Assembly (NCBI RefSeq): GCF_904846525.1
Contig: NZ_CAJHAZ010000013.1
Coordinates: 34,262 to 98,261, forward strand
Source of the DNA: Psychrobacter sp. 1044
GTDB taxonomy: Bacteria > Pseudomonadota > Gammaproteobacteria > Pseudomonadales > Moraxellaceae
Reading direction: 5' to 3'
DNA: 64,000 bases
Shown: one piece after another, positions 44,855 to 53,320 of the stretch
Layout: each line of letters begins with the position of its first letter
Numbering within the stretch: position 1 is the stretch's first letter
Program-made: the position numbers and the translations under genes
The notes under the pieces: model-generated
Databases searched by the model: none
Told to the model about the DNA's origin: nothing
What the model saw: the letters and a program-made list of their open reading frames with translations, nothing else

Positions 44855-45730
44855 TTATTCTTGATGTTGTTCTTGATGTTGTTCTTGATGTTGTTCTTGA
44901 TGGCGCAAAATATCACGGTAACCAGCTTGCCAATCAGGATATGCCAACCAAGCTAATGGAATATTACTGTGCAAGCGTTTTCCCGTAACCGCTACTTTTT
45001 TATCGTCAAGAGCAGGAGGCGTTTCATTGATCTGCTGACTTAACCAAACGCCCAACTCAAAAGTCGTGACTGGCGCGTAATCAGTAGCAATATAAAGGGG
45101 CTTGGGCGCATCGATAGTCAGTACGTTAGCGATGATAGCGACCAAATCGCGATCCATAATCCGATTGCTCCAATGCGCGGCTGCCACTGCTTCTTTTTGT
45201 GGCTCGCGGGCTTTACGCAGACGCATGAGACGCGCGCGTCCATAAATACCGCTTGGACGAATGATAATGGCTTTATCACCAAAACCTTGTTGTAGGACTT
45301 GTTCTGCTTGCAATATCACTTGCGATGCTTCACGCTCTGGCATCACAGGTACAGTATTTTCATCAATCCATTCGCCGTTATCTTGCCCATAAACACCCGT
45401 TGATGAAATAAAAACAATGCGTAAAAGGTTGGTGAGTTTGTCCGCAAGCGTTGTCAAATGCTGGCTAATTGCTAAGTAGCTATTATGATAGCCGCTGGTC
45501 GAATAATCATCGGGGGTAACGATAATTGCTATCGCCGTAAAATCTTGCAGCTGCTCAGCCGTCAGAGTCAATGCATCGGCTTGCATAAATTCAGCGTGAT
45601 CATCCAAAGAGTAATAATTGCGCTCACCACGAGCCAAACCTGTGACATTTAAGCCGTCCTGTGCCAGCTGATTGCTAACTGGCAAACCAATATCACCTTG
45701 ACCAATAATCAATAAATTTTGCGTACTCAT
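44855..45730 (-). CDS. NAD(P)-dependent epimerase/SDR-like protein with HQEQ repeat tail
   Basis: Extended SDR-like protein of 291 aa. A Rossmann motif lies at the N-terminus (LLIIGQGDIGLPVSNQLAQ), with VFISSTGVYGQDNGEW and IIRPSGIYGRAR matching the Ser/Tyr region of YeeZ-type epimerases; the active-site tyrosine would be in GVYGQ, but the classical YxxxK lysine is not clear. The last 15 residues are a perfect HQEQ tandem repeat encoded by 12-bp DNA repeats. AAGGA lies six bases before the ATG at 45730. Substrate unknown. Confidence 0.8.
   Translation of the reverse strand: MSTQNLLIIGQGDIGLPVSNQLAQDGLNVTGLARGERNYYSLDDHAEFMQADALTLTAEQLQDFTAIAIIVTPDDYSTSGYHNSYLAISQHLTTLADKLTNLLRIVFISSTGVYGQDNGEWIDENTVPVMPEREASQVILQAEQVLQQGFGDKAIIIRPSGIYGRARLMRLRKAREPQKEAVAAAHWSNRIMDRDLVAIIANVLTIDAPKPLYIATDYAPVTTFELGVWLSQQINETPPALDDKKVAVTGKRLHSNIPLAWLAYPDWQAGYRDILRHQEQHQEQHQEQHQE
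44858..44902. repeat. 12-bp perfect tandem repeat at the 3' end of the SDR gene
   Basis: TTCTTGATGTTG is repeated 3.75 times without mismatch, in frame, immediately before the stop codon; it encodes HQEQ repeats on the minus strand. Copy-number change would alter only tail length, by four residues per unit. Confidence 0.92.
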
Positions 45731-45769
45731 CATTTATCCTTTATTCGAACGCCATTTCTAATGACTGCT

Positions 45770-45809
45770 TATACATCTTTTTAATAACCTATACATCTTT
45801 TTAGTAATA
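45770..45809. repeat. Two 20-bp direct repeats between the DUF4105 and SDR genes
   Basis: TATACATCTTTTTAATAACC (45770-45789) is followed directly by TATACATCTTTTTAGTAATA (45790-45809). Confidence 0.75.
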
Positions 45810-45813
45810 AGCG

Positions 45814-47868
45814 TTAAAAATAGCGTCTGTACGACAGCTGTACGTCTTCATTGGCATCAACACGATCTTGCCAATCATAATTAGCATTGATGCGTAATGC
45901 TTGTTTTTTATCGATATCATACTGCAGCCCTAATGTCGATATCGGCTGCCAATAATGACCACGTGAATTAGACTCATCGCTGCTGCCATGATACCAATAT
46001 GGCAGTTGCAATTCAGCCTGAGCGCGTAACTGATTGTTAATCTGATAACGACAGCCTGCATTGACGCCAGCACCAACGCGAAAGCCTTTATTGATACCGC
46101 GCCCTGCTTGCGCTGTGCCGGACAAAAAGGTATAGCATAGCTGCGGCGGCATCTCGCCTGTACCTGTGCGAGGCGTACCAAATGCCCATGACCAACCTGA
46201 TTCATAGCCCAAGCTCCCAACTAAATGATCGCGACCGTCTTGCTGGGAGCCATCATTCACACGCGTCGCCTCGATGCTAGCGCCCCACGTTTTGCCTTTT
46301 TTGGCAGAATTGACCGGATTAAATGACCGCCCACGAATCAATGTCACATTTTGCAAAACCACACTGTTTGGCTGATTGGCTGTGTCATTATCGGTGTCGT
46401 ACAGGCGCAAAGTCGCAGATGCGCCTTCTAAGTCGAAAAACTGTGGGAATCCTGAGGGACGATCGAGAATATCATGATAGCCCGCTCGTAAGCCCAAATC
46501 GATATAGTTATTATCACCGCGCTGCCCTAGTCCCATATGAGCCAGTTGCAGAGGATGTCTGTCTATTGGATTATTATCTGATACCGCTATATTAGGCTGC
46601 AATAACGTCTGTCCATCAGCTGACATGCTCGAAACCGTATTGAGTTGGGCAGATTTAACCTCATTAATCGTCTGTTTTGCGCTGTTGTGATAGCCGAATT
46701 GCTCGCGCTGCTCTTTGACCTTATTCAACTGCGCTTGGCGTAAAGTGCTATCAGCAGGAGTATAGTTGGTGCTGGCAAGTAAGCCTTCATCATCAAGCAA
46801 CTGCACGACATCTGAAGGAATAACCGCATAAGGCAGCTGACTCAATAAGTGCTGCTGCGGACGCACCACATCAATTAAGCGTAAAATCTCAGACGCACAG
46901 TTATCTGTGGTGAAGTAATACGGCAATTTTAAATCTTTGGTTTCCCAAACGTGCAACATAATCTGCTGCACTTCCGCTGGTGTCAAATCCAATTGATACG
47001 TCCATGCGTCCCGCTCGTCTTCTTGCAGATACTTGGCCAGCCTTGCTGGATAAGGATCAATTTCTATTAAATTATCATAGCGACCAGTCATTGACTTGAT
47101 GGCATACACCACAAAATTGTCTTTTGGATTACCACCAACCGTATAATTCAACGCAACCGCATGATGAATTTGGCTCGGATCAGCCACACTGGCTTTTGAG
47201 TCGATACGCAATAACGTATGAGCAAAGGCCGATAAAGGGTTGTCTAAATACTCTTGGGCAAACATGATAGATAGCTGTTCAGGGGCAATCTTCTGCATCC
47301 ATTCATTCAATTCAGGACAGTCAACTTGTAGCGCCGTTTTATCAATGTTTAATGTATCGGTCAACCATTGTGAACGCGCTGGAAAACGGCATAATACCGA
47401 ATTGTTGGCAGTATTTTTTTTGACAGTACGGTTATTCGTCGTCGCTACCTCATTAGCGAGAGCGACGAGTAATGCATCTAGCTCTGCAGCTGAATCATAC
47501 TGTCCATTCTTACTTAAAAAAAAGTCAGCCTCATCAACCATGCTGGTGTCTTTTTTCTTACCAATCAAATTTTTTTGATCATCAAAGAAATATAATAAAC
47601 GTCGCCATGTCGTATGTTGGGCTAAGTTTTGTGTTGCTGCTTGCTCACGCCACTTGGCTAATAATTGCTCAACGTTGCTTTTTTCTAGCCCTTGGGTATC
47701 TTCTGGAACGTCATTATTTGGCGTATTATTAGCGATTGCAGCATCTTGCGGCGTAGGCGCTAATGCCTCTGTCGTTACTAATGATGATGGGGTTGGCAAA
47801 AAAGCTTGCGTTTGTGCAGAGAGTAGCAATCCTGCAATAGCAAGTGGTAAACGCGATCGTTGACTCAT
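45814..47868 (-). CDS. DUF4105 envelope protein with probable outer-membrane beta-barrel C-terminus
   Basis: A 684-aa exported protein. Signal peptide MSQRSRLPLAIAGLLLSAQTQA. Residues about 60-380 match the DUF4105 (Lnb N-terminal-type) periplasmic domain: WRRLLYFFDD, ADFFLSKNGQYDSAAELDAL, FVVYAIKSMTGRYDNLIEI, and YYFTTDNCASEILRLIDVVR, with a possible catalytic cysteine in DNCAS and a histidine in QIHHAVALNY. The last 230 residues alternate like transmembrane strands and end in QLSYRRYF, with a terminal phenylalanine as in outer-membrane proteins. I chose the ATG at 47868 because the signal peptide starts there. The enzymatic role is not established. Confidence 0.8.
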   Translation of the reverse strand: MSQRSRLPLAIAGLLLSAQTQAFLPTPSSLVTTEALAPTPQDAAIANNTPNNDVPEDTQGLEKSNVEQLLAKWREQAATQNLAQHTTWRRLLYFFDDQKNLIGKKKDTSMVDEADFFLSKNGQYDSAAELDALLVALANEVATTNNRTVKKNTANNSVLCRFPARSQWLTDTLNIDKTALQVDCPELNEWMQKIAPEQLSIMFAQEYLDNPLSAFAHTLLRIDSKASVADPSQIHHAVALNYTVGGNPKDNFVVYAIKSMTGRYDNLIEIDPYPARLAKYLQEDERDAWTYQLDLTPAEVQQIMLHVWETKDLKLPYYFTTDNCASEILRLIDVVRPQQHLLSQLPYAVIPSDVVQLLDDEGLLASTNYTPADSTLRQAQLNKVKEQREQFGYHNSAKQTINEVKSAQLNTVSSMSADGQTLLQPNIAVSDNNPIDRHPLQLAHMGLGQRGDNNYIDLGLRAGYHDILDRPSGFPQFFDLEGASATLRLYDTDNDTANQPNSVVLQNVTLIRGRSFNPVNSAKKGKTWGASIEATRVNDGSQQDGRDHLVGSLGYESGWSWAFGTPRTGTGEMPPQLCYTFLSGTAQAGRGINKGFRVGAGVNAGCRYQINNQLRAQAELQLPYWYHGSSDESNSRGHYWQPISTLGLQYDIDKKQALRINANYDWQDRVDANEDVQLSYRRYF

Positions 47869-48189
47869 AGTAGTTAGGGTACAATCTACAGATAAAAAAT
47901 TAGGCTTTAGAGACATGGGATAAACCTCGCACGTTATTATTCATACGCCGATAGCGTGATTGATGGCTGGTTGATAATGCCGATTGGATCGTCCACTGAA
48001 ATAATCTCAAAAACCATATACGAGCCAGATCATTGAAATATCTTAGTCAAAGTGGCTGTTATCAAAGTTGTTACTATCAAAGCTACTGTTATCAAGGTAG
48101 CTATTATCAGACTGGCTATTGATTGATAAAAATGGCTAGCAACTGACAATCAATGCACACTTATTAATATCATGATAAAAGAGAATATT
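47869..48189. other. Divergent region between the DUF4105 gene and ampD
   Basis: About 320 bp holding both promoters and the 15-bp tandem array at 48052-48126. No ORF of interest. Confidence 0.5.
48052..48126. repeat. Five imperfect 15-bp tandem units upstream of ampD
   Basis: Units start at 48052, 48067, 48082, 48097 and 48112, with a core like CTGTTATCAAA; the last is most degenerate. Same period and a similar core (TTATCxAA) as the array before priA. The array ends 63 bp before the ampD start. Confidence 0.7.
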
Positions 48190-48777
48190 ATGTCCATAGC
48201 ACCAATAACGATTAATGATGGCAGATTATCGGCAGCCACATACCTTGCGTCACCAAACTGCAATCTGCGACCAGCAGACATGAGTATTGATACTATTGTT
48301 ATTCATAATATCAGCCTACCGCCGAACGAGTTCGGAGCGTCTGATGCTGACGGCATCCATTACGTTAAAGCATTATTTACCAATCAGCTAGACTGGGCGG
48401 CGCATCCCTATTTTCAAATGATTAAAGGCGCGGAGGTTTCGGCTCACTTATTCATCGAACGTGATGGCGCGATAACTCAGTTTGTTAATTTTAATGAGCG
48501 CGCGTGGCATGCTGGACGCTCTAGCTACTTGGGTCGCCCTGAATGTAATGATTATAGCATCGGTATTGAGCTTGAAGGGTCTGATTTTGTGTCCTTCACC
48601 GCCGCACAATATGAAGTACTTGCAAAAGTGGTCTGTGCCATTTATGCCGCCTATCCCAAAACTCGTCGTCATCTGACAGGTCATAGCGATATTGCCCCTG
48701 GTCGCAAAACAGATCCCGGTGATTATTTTGAATGGGCAAGATTGCGTGAGATGGTCGCCAACATTCTTGAGGGTTAA
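48190..48777 (+). CDS. ampD: 1,6-anhydro-N-acetylmuramyl-L-alanine amidase
   Basis: Cytoplasmic zinc amidase of peptidoglycan recycling that removes the stem peptide from anhydro-muropeptides; its loss raises AmpC in bacteria with AmpR. Zinc ligands lie in IDTIVIHNISLPP and HLTGHSDIAPGRKTDPG; HLFIERDGAITQFVNFNERAWHAG (in part) and CNDYSIGIELEGSD are typical. I chose the ATG at 48190, with GAGA five bases upstream, over 48172. 195 aa. murJ follows 195 bp later on the same strand; slt, which yields its substrate precursor, is in the same window. Confidence 0.96.
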   Translation: MSIAPITINDGRLSAATYLASPNCNLRPADMSIDTIVIHNISLPPNEFGASDADGIHYVKALFTNQLDWAAHPYFQMIKGAEVSAHLFIERDGAITQFVNFNERAWHAGRSSYLGRPECNDYSIGIELEGSDFVSFTAAQYEVLAKVVCAIYAAYPKTRRHLTGHSDIAPGRKTDPGDYFEWARLREMVANILEG

Positions 48778-48879
48778 GTCGTATGGATAATTATTTTGTC
48801 AATCCTGCTAGAAGCTCTATTAACAATTAACTGTATGCATTATATTCCACATCCAATCCATTTATCTCGATTATGAAAA

Positions 48880-48888
48880 TGCTATAAT
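48880..48888 (+). promoter_or_regulatory. Extended -10 promoter element upstream of murJ
   Basis: TGCTATAAT, identical to the element before rpoZ, about 85 bp before the murJ start. No strong -35. Confidence 0.5.
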
Positions 48889-48915
48889 CCGTCAGCTTTT
48901 TGATAGCAGCAACTT

Positions 48916-48957
48916 AGTAGACAACCATCAGTAAACAACCTTCATTAAACAAATTAG
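48916..48957. repeat. Three imperfect 14-bp tandem units upstream of murJ
   Basis: AGTAGACAACCATC, AGTAAACAACCTTC and ATTAAACAAATTAG follow each other (48916, 48930, 48944) and end 14 bp before the murJ start codon. Confidence 0.65.
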
Positions 48958-48971
48958 CACAATAGGTTCTC

Positions 48972-50522
48972 ATGGCAAAAAGTCGGTTATTTCGTTCAAC
49001 CATGGTGGTCAGTAGTATGACCATGCTGTCTCGTATCTTAGGTCTGGTACGCGATGTCGTATTGTTAGGCGTCTTTGGCGCTGGTGGTCTGATGGATGCC
49101 TTTTTAGTCGCCTTCAAAATCCCAAACTTTTTGCGGCGTTTATTTGCAGAAGGTGCCTTTAGTCAAGCCTTTGTCCCTGTGCTATCTGAATACAAAGAAA
49201 AATATAGTTTGCAGCAGGTACAAATCTTAGTCAGTCGTACTTCAGGCGCTCTGTTGTTAATTTTGTCGATGCTTACCGTTGTTGTTATTTTAATGGCACC
49301 TTGGGTAGTGACTTTATTCGCGCCTGGTTTTGCGGATCAACCAGGTAAGTTTGCTATTACCGCTGAATTACTGCGTCTGACCTTTCCTTATTTGCTATTT
49401 ATTTCTATGACCGCCTTTGCCAGTGGCATTTTACAAAGCTACGGACGCTTTGCTGCGCCTGCCTTTGCACCCGTATTATTGAACCTATGTATGATTGGTG
49501 GCGCGCTAATTTTTGCCCCTATGTTCGATGTTCCTATCATGGCGCTAGGCTATGCGGTCGCTATCGCAGGATTGTTGCAATTCTTACTACAGCTACCGCA
49601 GCTATGGCAACAAAAGCTGCTGGTCGCACCCAAGGTCGACTTTCAGCATGAAGGCGTTCGCCGTATTTTAAAACTCATGCTGCCTGCCATCTTTGGCGTC
49701 TCTGTCACTCAGATTAATCTGCTGCTCAATACCATTTTTGCGTCATTGATGATTGGCGGTTCGGTTTCTTGGCTGTATGCCGCAGAGCGTATGAGTGAGC
49801 TGCCGTTAGGCTTGATTGGCGTGGCAATCGGTACAGTCATTTTGCCAAGCCTATCAAAAAGCGAGGCGCAAAAAGACGATGTTAGCTTTAAAAAGACCAT
49901 CGATTGGGCGGCACGCTTAATCATTTTAGTCGGTGTCCCTGCATCAGCAGCGTTGTTTATACTTGCCGATGTACTGATGCAAGCGCTGTTTTTGCGCGGT
50001 GAGTTTACCTTACGCGATGCGCAGATGAGTTCGCTCGCATTACGTAGTATGGCTGGTGGTATTTTAGGCTTTATGCTTATTAAAATCTTTGCCCCTGCTT
50101 TTTTTGCCCGTCAAGATACCAGAACACCTGTAAAAATCGGTATCATTTCTGTCTTTGCCAACATGATTTTTAGTGTCATTTTCATCGGTATATTTTATTT
50201 CTTAGAGATTCCACTACATGGTGGCTTGGCCTTAGCAACCACGGGCGCGGCCTTTGTTAACGCAGGCTTATTATATTACTTCTTACATAAACGTGATATT
50301 TTCCGCTTTGGCAGTCATTGGAAAAAACTATTCACCCAGTTTGCGATTGCGACCAGCGCTATGATTGGCGTACTTTATGTCATGCTGCCTTATTTCCCTA
50401 GCGATGATGCGCAGTGGCGACGTATCGCCGCTTTGCTCATTATGTGTGCCGTGGGAGCACTGGTTTATGGCGTGGTATTACTAGCCACTGGTTTCCGTCC
50501 GCGCCAGCTAAAGCATGGTTAA
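48972..50522 (+). CDS. murJ: Lipid II flippase MurJ
   Basis: Inner-membrane MOP-superfamily flippase moving lipid II to the periplasmic face. The 516-aa protein has about 14 hydrophobic segments; the N-terminus STMVVSSMTMLSRILGLVRD and the signature GGLMDAFLVAFKIPNFLRRLFAEGAFSQAFVPVL (quoted in part) are diagnostic, with conserved arginines in the cavity. TAGG lies five bases before the ATG. Located after ampD and before a lipoprotein gene on the same strand. Confidence 0.97.
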   Translation: MAKSRLFRSTMVVSSMTMLSRILGLVRDVVLLGVFGAGGLMDAFLVAFKIPNFLRRLFAEGAFSQAFVPVLSEYKEKYSLQQVQILVSRTSGALLLILSMLTVVVILMAPWVVTLFAPGFADQPGKFAITAELLRLTFPYLLFISMTAFASGILQSYGRFAAPAFAPVLLNLCMIGGALIFAPMFDVPIMALGYAVAIAGLLQFLLQLPQLWQQKLLVAPKVDFQHEGVRRILKLMLPAIFGVSVTQINLLLNTIFASLMIGGSVSWLYAAERMSELPLGLIGVAIGTVILPSLSKSEAQKDDVSFKKTIDWAARLIILVGVPASAALFILADVLMQALFLRGEFTLRDAQMSSLALRSMAGGILGFMLIKIFAPAFFARQDTRTPVKIGIISVFANMIFSVIFIGIFYFLEIPLHGGLALATTGAAFVNAGLLYYFLHKRDIFRFGSHWKKLFTQFAIATSAMIGVLYVMLPYFPSDDAQWRRIAALLIMCAVGALVYGVVLLATGFRPRQLKHG

Positions 50523-50633
50523 GCAGCTTCACTTACGAAACCAAAACAAGCTTAGTAAAAGAATGGATAGTGAATGATACGGATAGTTGCCATAATTAAC
50601 TATTAACGAATAAATGAAATCTGAGGGCTAATA

Positions 50634-51269
50634 ATGACAACCAAACGATCAACCTTGCTACGCTTACCAACCATCCTGACCGCTGGTGTACTTAGCACTG
50701 GACTGCTTTTAAGTGCTTGTACCGATAACGATAAGACAGCTAATAGTGCCGAAGATACGGCAGCCATCGCTGAAGGCATTTCTGATGAAAGCGTTGATGC
50801 TGAAAATAGCGCTGCTAATCAAACGTCAGCAGTGGATGCGAATAGCACAGTTGACAGCAAGCAGATGGCTGAGAGTGAGAGTGGTAAAGAGAAAACGGTT
50901 ATTGATAGTGATGATATCAATCCAGTCACCTCTGCAACCAAGCAAAAGAGCCTCGTAACCAATCCCACCCAAGCTGGTACGCCGGAAGATACTGTCAAGC
51001 AAGCACTAGATAGCTTGTATTATGGCGAGGTAAAAGAAGCCGTTAAATATTATAAAGTAGATATGGCAAACTTCGAAGAAGAGCTGGCTAAAACCCAGTA
51101 TGCCTTTCAGCAAACCGTCGATGGCGTCACTATTACCGATACTAAATACAGTGATGATAAAACCCGTGCCACCATCATTGGGGAGCTGATGCTAAAAGGA
51201 CAAAGTGCGCCTGCACCGTTGACCTATCAGCTACAGAAGATAGAAGGTCAATGGAAGATCTTGGGTTAA
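50634..51269 (+). CDS. Lipoprotein with DUF4878-like C-terminal domain
   Basis: A 211-aa predicted lipoprotein: signal peptide and lipobox LLLSAC put the lipid-modified cysteine at residue 29. Residues 30-115 are an acidic, low-complexity linker (Asp, Ser, Ala, Thr). The last 95 residues resemble the small NTF2-like DUF4878 fold: TPEDTVKQALDSLYYGEVKEA at the start and PLTYQLQKIEGQWKILG at the end. GAGG lies seven bases before the ATG. Function unknown; probably in the periplasm or outer membrane. It follows murJ by 111 bp. Confidence 0.8.
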   Translation: MTTKRSTLLRLPTILTAGVLSTGLLLSACTDNDKTANSAEDTAAIAEGISDESVDAENSAANQTSAVDANSTVDSKQMAESESGKEKTVIDSDDINPVTSATKQKSLVTNPTQAGTPEDTVKQALDSLYYGEVKEAVKYYKVDMANFEEELAKTQYAFQQTVDGVTITDTKYSDDKTRATIIGELMLKGQSAPAPLTYQLQKIEGQWKILG

Positions 51270-51280
51270 GCTATTTTAGC

Positions 51281-51895
51281 TTACTTATCTGAAGCATCAT
51301 CCGATGTCACCGCTTTACCCAGCATCACAACATCAGCGATAAAGCCCTGCATATCACACACTTTTGGCATATATCCCCATTGCTCAAAACCAAGCTTACG
51401 GAACAATCCTAAGCTTGGCTGATTGTGCGCAAAAATAAGCGCGATCACATTATGAATGCCTAGGCTTGGCGCTTGTGTCAACATCCAGCATGTCAATAAG
51501 CTGCCCAACCCTTGGCCGTGATAATCCTGATGCAAGTAGATACTAATCTCAGTGCTGATATGATAAGCCGGTCGTGCATATAAATCGCTAAAGCTGCCCC
51601 ATGCAACGATTGTTGCTGTCTCTGTTTTCGCTGCATTCTTCGTGGCCTTATGCATCGCTTTTACCACATAAATAGGACGCGTCGGACTGTTTATATGCTC
51701 ATCAAACCAATCTGCACGCTCTTCACAAGTCACTGGGGTGAGATTGGCAGTGGCTTGTTTACCTGCAATAGTCTGATTGTAAATCGCCAAAATCTCTGAC
51801 AAGTCGTCTCTACTTGCACGCTGCACGACAAACTCATCCGTAAGATAGTGTTCTGACAAAACAGTTGGTACAGCATTTAAGGCAGCAACGGGCAT
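51281..51895 (-). CDS. GNAT N-acetyltransferase, phosphinothricin/MnaT type
   Basis: GNAT acetyltransferase of 204 aa resembling Pat/MnaT enzymes, which acetylate small amino-acid-like molecules. It has VQRASRDDLSEILAIYNQTI, the TCEERADWFDEH segment, EISIYLHQDYHGQGLGSLL with the acetyl-CoA pyrophosphate loop, and GLFRKLGFEQWGYMPKV. I chose the ATG at 51895 with GGAG five bases upstream; the frame extends 20 codons more. Divergent from ribF. Substrate unknown. Confidence 0.87.
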   Translation of the reverse strand: MPVAALNAVPTVLSEHYLTDEFVVQRASRDDLSEILAIYNQTIAGKQATANLTPVTCEERADWFDEHINSPTRPIYVVKAMHKATKNAAKTETATIVAWGSFSDLYARPAYHISTEISIYLHQDYHGQGLGSLLTCWMLTQAPSLGIHNVIALIFAHNQPSLGLFRKLGFEQWGYMPKVCDMQGFIADVVMLGKAVTSDDASDK

Positions 51896-52078
51896 AAGGT
51901 CTCCGTAATTATTAATTAATAGTCTATGAGTGATAATTGTTGCAAGATGATCCATCTATACAGAGGGTCATTACAGAAGCATGTGGACAAATATCACGGT
52001 ATTTTAAGATGACAGAGCGGATAGCGCCATACTTTTATTGTCAGTAGACTATAGGATGTTAGTGTGGTCATTTTACTT

Positions 52079-52135
52079 TATAATGGCTGATTTTAAACAC
52101 ATTGATTTTGGTACGGGTGTGTTTTTTCTTTTTTA
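52079..52135 (+). promoter_or_regulatory. Promoter plus terminator-like hairpin in the ribF leader
   Basis: TATAAT at 52079-52084 is followed, about 10 nt after the expected start, by a hairpin AAACACA/TGTGTTT (52095-52101, 52118-52124) and TTTTTTCTTTTTT, ending 31 bp before ribF. The layout suggests a leader attenuator; no RNA family such as the FMN riboswitch is recognisable in this short leader. Confidence 0.45.
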
Positions 52136-52165
52136 TCCGGTCTTATCTATCATAGCTGAAAATTT

Positions 52166-53206
52166 ATGAACACCTATTTTCTTGAGCAACTGATTGCCTC
52201 GCCAAGTAATTTGACTGCAAATACTAGTCCAGTAGATTTAGCGCCCTGTGTGCTCACTATCGGTAACTTCGATGGTGTCCATCTTGGTCATCAAGCGATG
52301 CTTGAACAAGTCCGTGATATTGCGCATGCACAAAATCTTGGTTCTGCTGTCATGATATTTGAGCCACAGCCTCGTGAATTTTTTGCGCCAGCCACCGCGC
52401 CTGCTCGCCTCACCAATCTCGCTGAAAAACAAGCTTTGTTAGCAGAATATGGCGTTGAGACCTTGATTGTGGCAGGATTTGATGCAGAGTTTCGCTCGCT
52501 ATCCGCCCAAGCATTTGCGGATCTTTTAGCCCTGCGCTTAAATGTCAAAGCGTTGGTGTTGGGTGATGACTTCAAATTTGGTCATGACCGTACTGGCGAC
52601 AGTCAGTTTTTGCGGAATTATGGCTTAGATGTGACCAATCTACATACCGTCATCGATGATAGTGGCAAAGCGGCACGTATCAGCTCTACTCGCGTTCGAG
52701 ACTTACTATTGGCTGGTGATATTGACGCTGCTAATGCGCTACTTGGTCGCGATTATGCGATTACAGGAATGGTCGTTGGTGGCGATAAAATAGGTCGCAC
52801 CATGGACTTTCCTACTGCGAATATTGACCTACAGCGTTTAAAACCTGCCCTGCATGGTATCTTTGCTGTTGATGTCGTCAGCCTCGACGAGGATGGGCAA
52901 GTGATTGCTGATGGCTTATCGGCACTTGCTATAGATGGCAAATCAGGTATCTCAGGATTACGTTCCAATAGCCTCTTTGGGACAGCCAATATCGGCACCA
53001 GACCCTCTGTCGATAAACAACATGATTGGCGTTTGGAAGTGCATTTCCCAGAATTAAATGCCGATTTATATGGATTAACTTTACAGGTTCGATTTTTGCA
53101 TTATTTACACGGTGAACGACATTATGATGGCTTAGAAGCATTAAAAACAGGCATCCATAATGATGTGAAAGCATTGATTGAGTGGCGAGAGCAGCAGCCC
53201 AGTTAG
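52166..53206 (+). CDS. ribF: Bifunctional riboflavin kinase/FAD synthetase
   Basis: Makes FMN and FAD from riboflavin. The N-terminal FMN adenylyltransferase domain has LTIGNFDGVHLGHQAML and ISSTRVRDLLLAGD; the C-terminal riboflavin kinase domain has GDKIGRTMDFPTANIDL and the late RFLHYLHGERHYDGLEAL. At 346 aa it is somewhat longer than the usual 310, owing to an N-terminal lead and an insertion around SLDEDGQVIADGLSALAIDG. No clear ribosome site before the ATG. In many relatives ribF lies near murJ and ileS; here it follows murJ by 1.6 kb with two genes between. Confidence 0.96.
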   Translation: MNTYFLEQLIASPSNLTANTSPVDLAPCVLTIGNFDGVHLGHQAMLEQVRDIAHAQNLGSAVMIFEPQPREFFAPATAPARLTNLAEKQALLAEYGVETLIVAGFDAEFRSLSAQAFADLLALRLNVKALVLGDDFKFGHDRTGDSQFLRNYGLDVTNLHTVIDDSGKAARISSTRVRDLLLAGDIDAANALLGRDYAITGMVVGGDKIGRTMDFPTANIDLQRLKPALHGIFAVDVVSLDEDGQVIADGLSALAIDGKSGISGLRSNSLFGTANIGTRPSVDKQHDWRLEVHFPELNADLYGLTLQVRFLHYLHGERHYDGLEALKTGIHNDVKALIEWREQQPS

Positions 53207-53251
53207 GTTGCTATTAAGCTTAAATGCGGGCATCGATATTTATAATTTATA

Positions 53252-53290
53252 AAAAACCCACAGCGTTTATAACGTTTGTGGGTTTTTATT
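53252..53290. terminator. Bidirectional terminator between ribF and the DUF2789 gene
   Basis: Stem AAAAACCCACA/TGTGGGTTTTT (53252-53262, 53277-53287), 11 bp perfect with a 14-nt loop, between two convergent genes. Confidence 0.85.
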
Positions 53291-53320
53291 TAATAATTCT
53301 TTTTTTAATAGTTCTTTTTT

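Noticed and set aside
44858..45809. Tandem repeats considered as a CRISPR-like array
   Set aside because: Units are directly adjacent without unique spacers and are too short.
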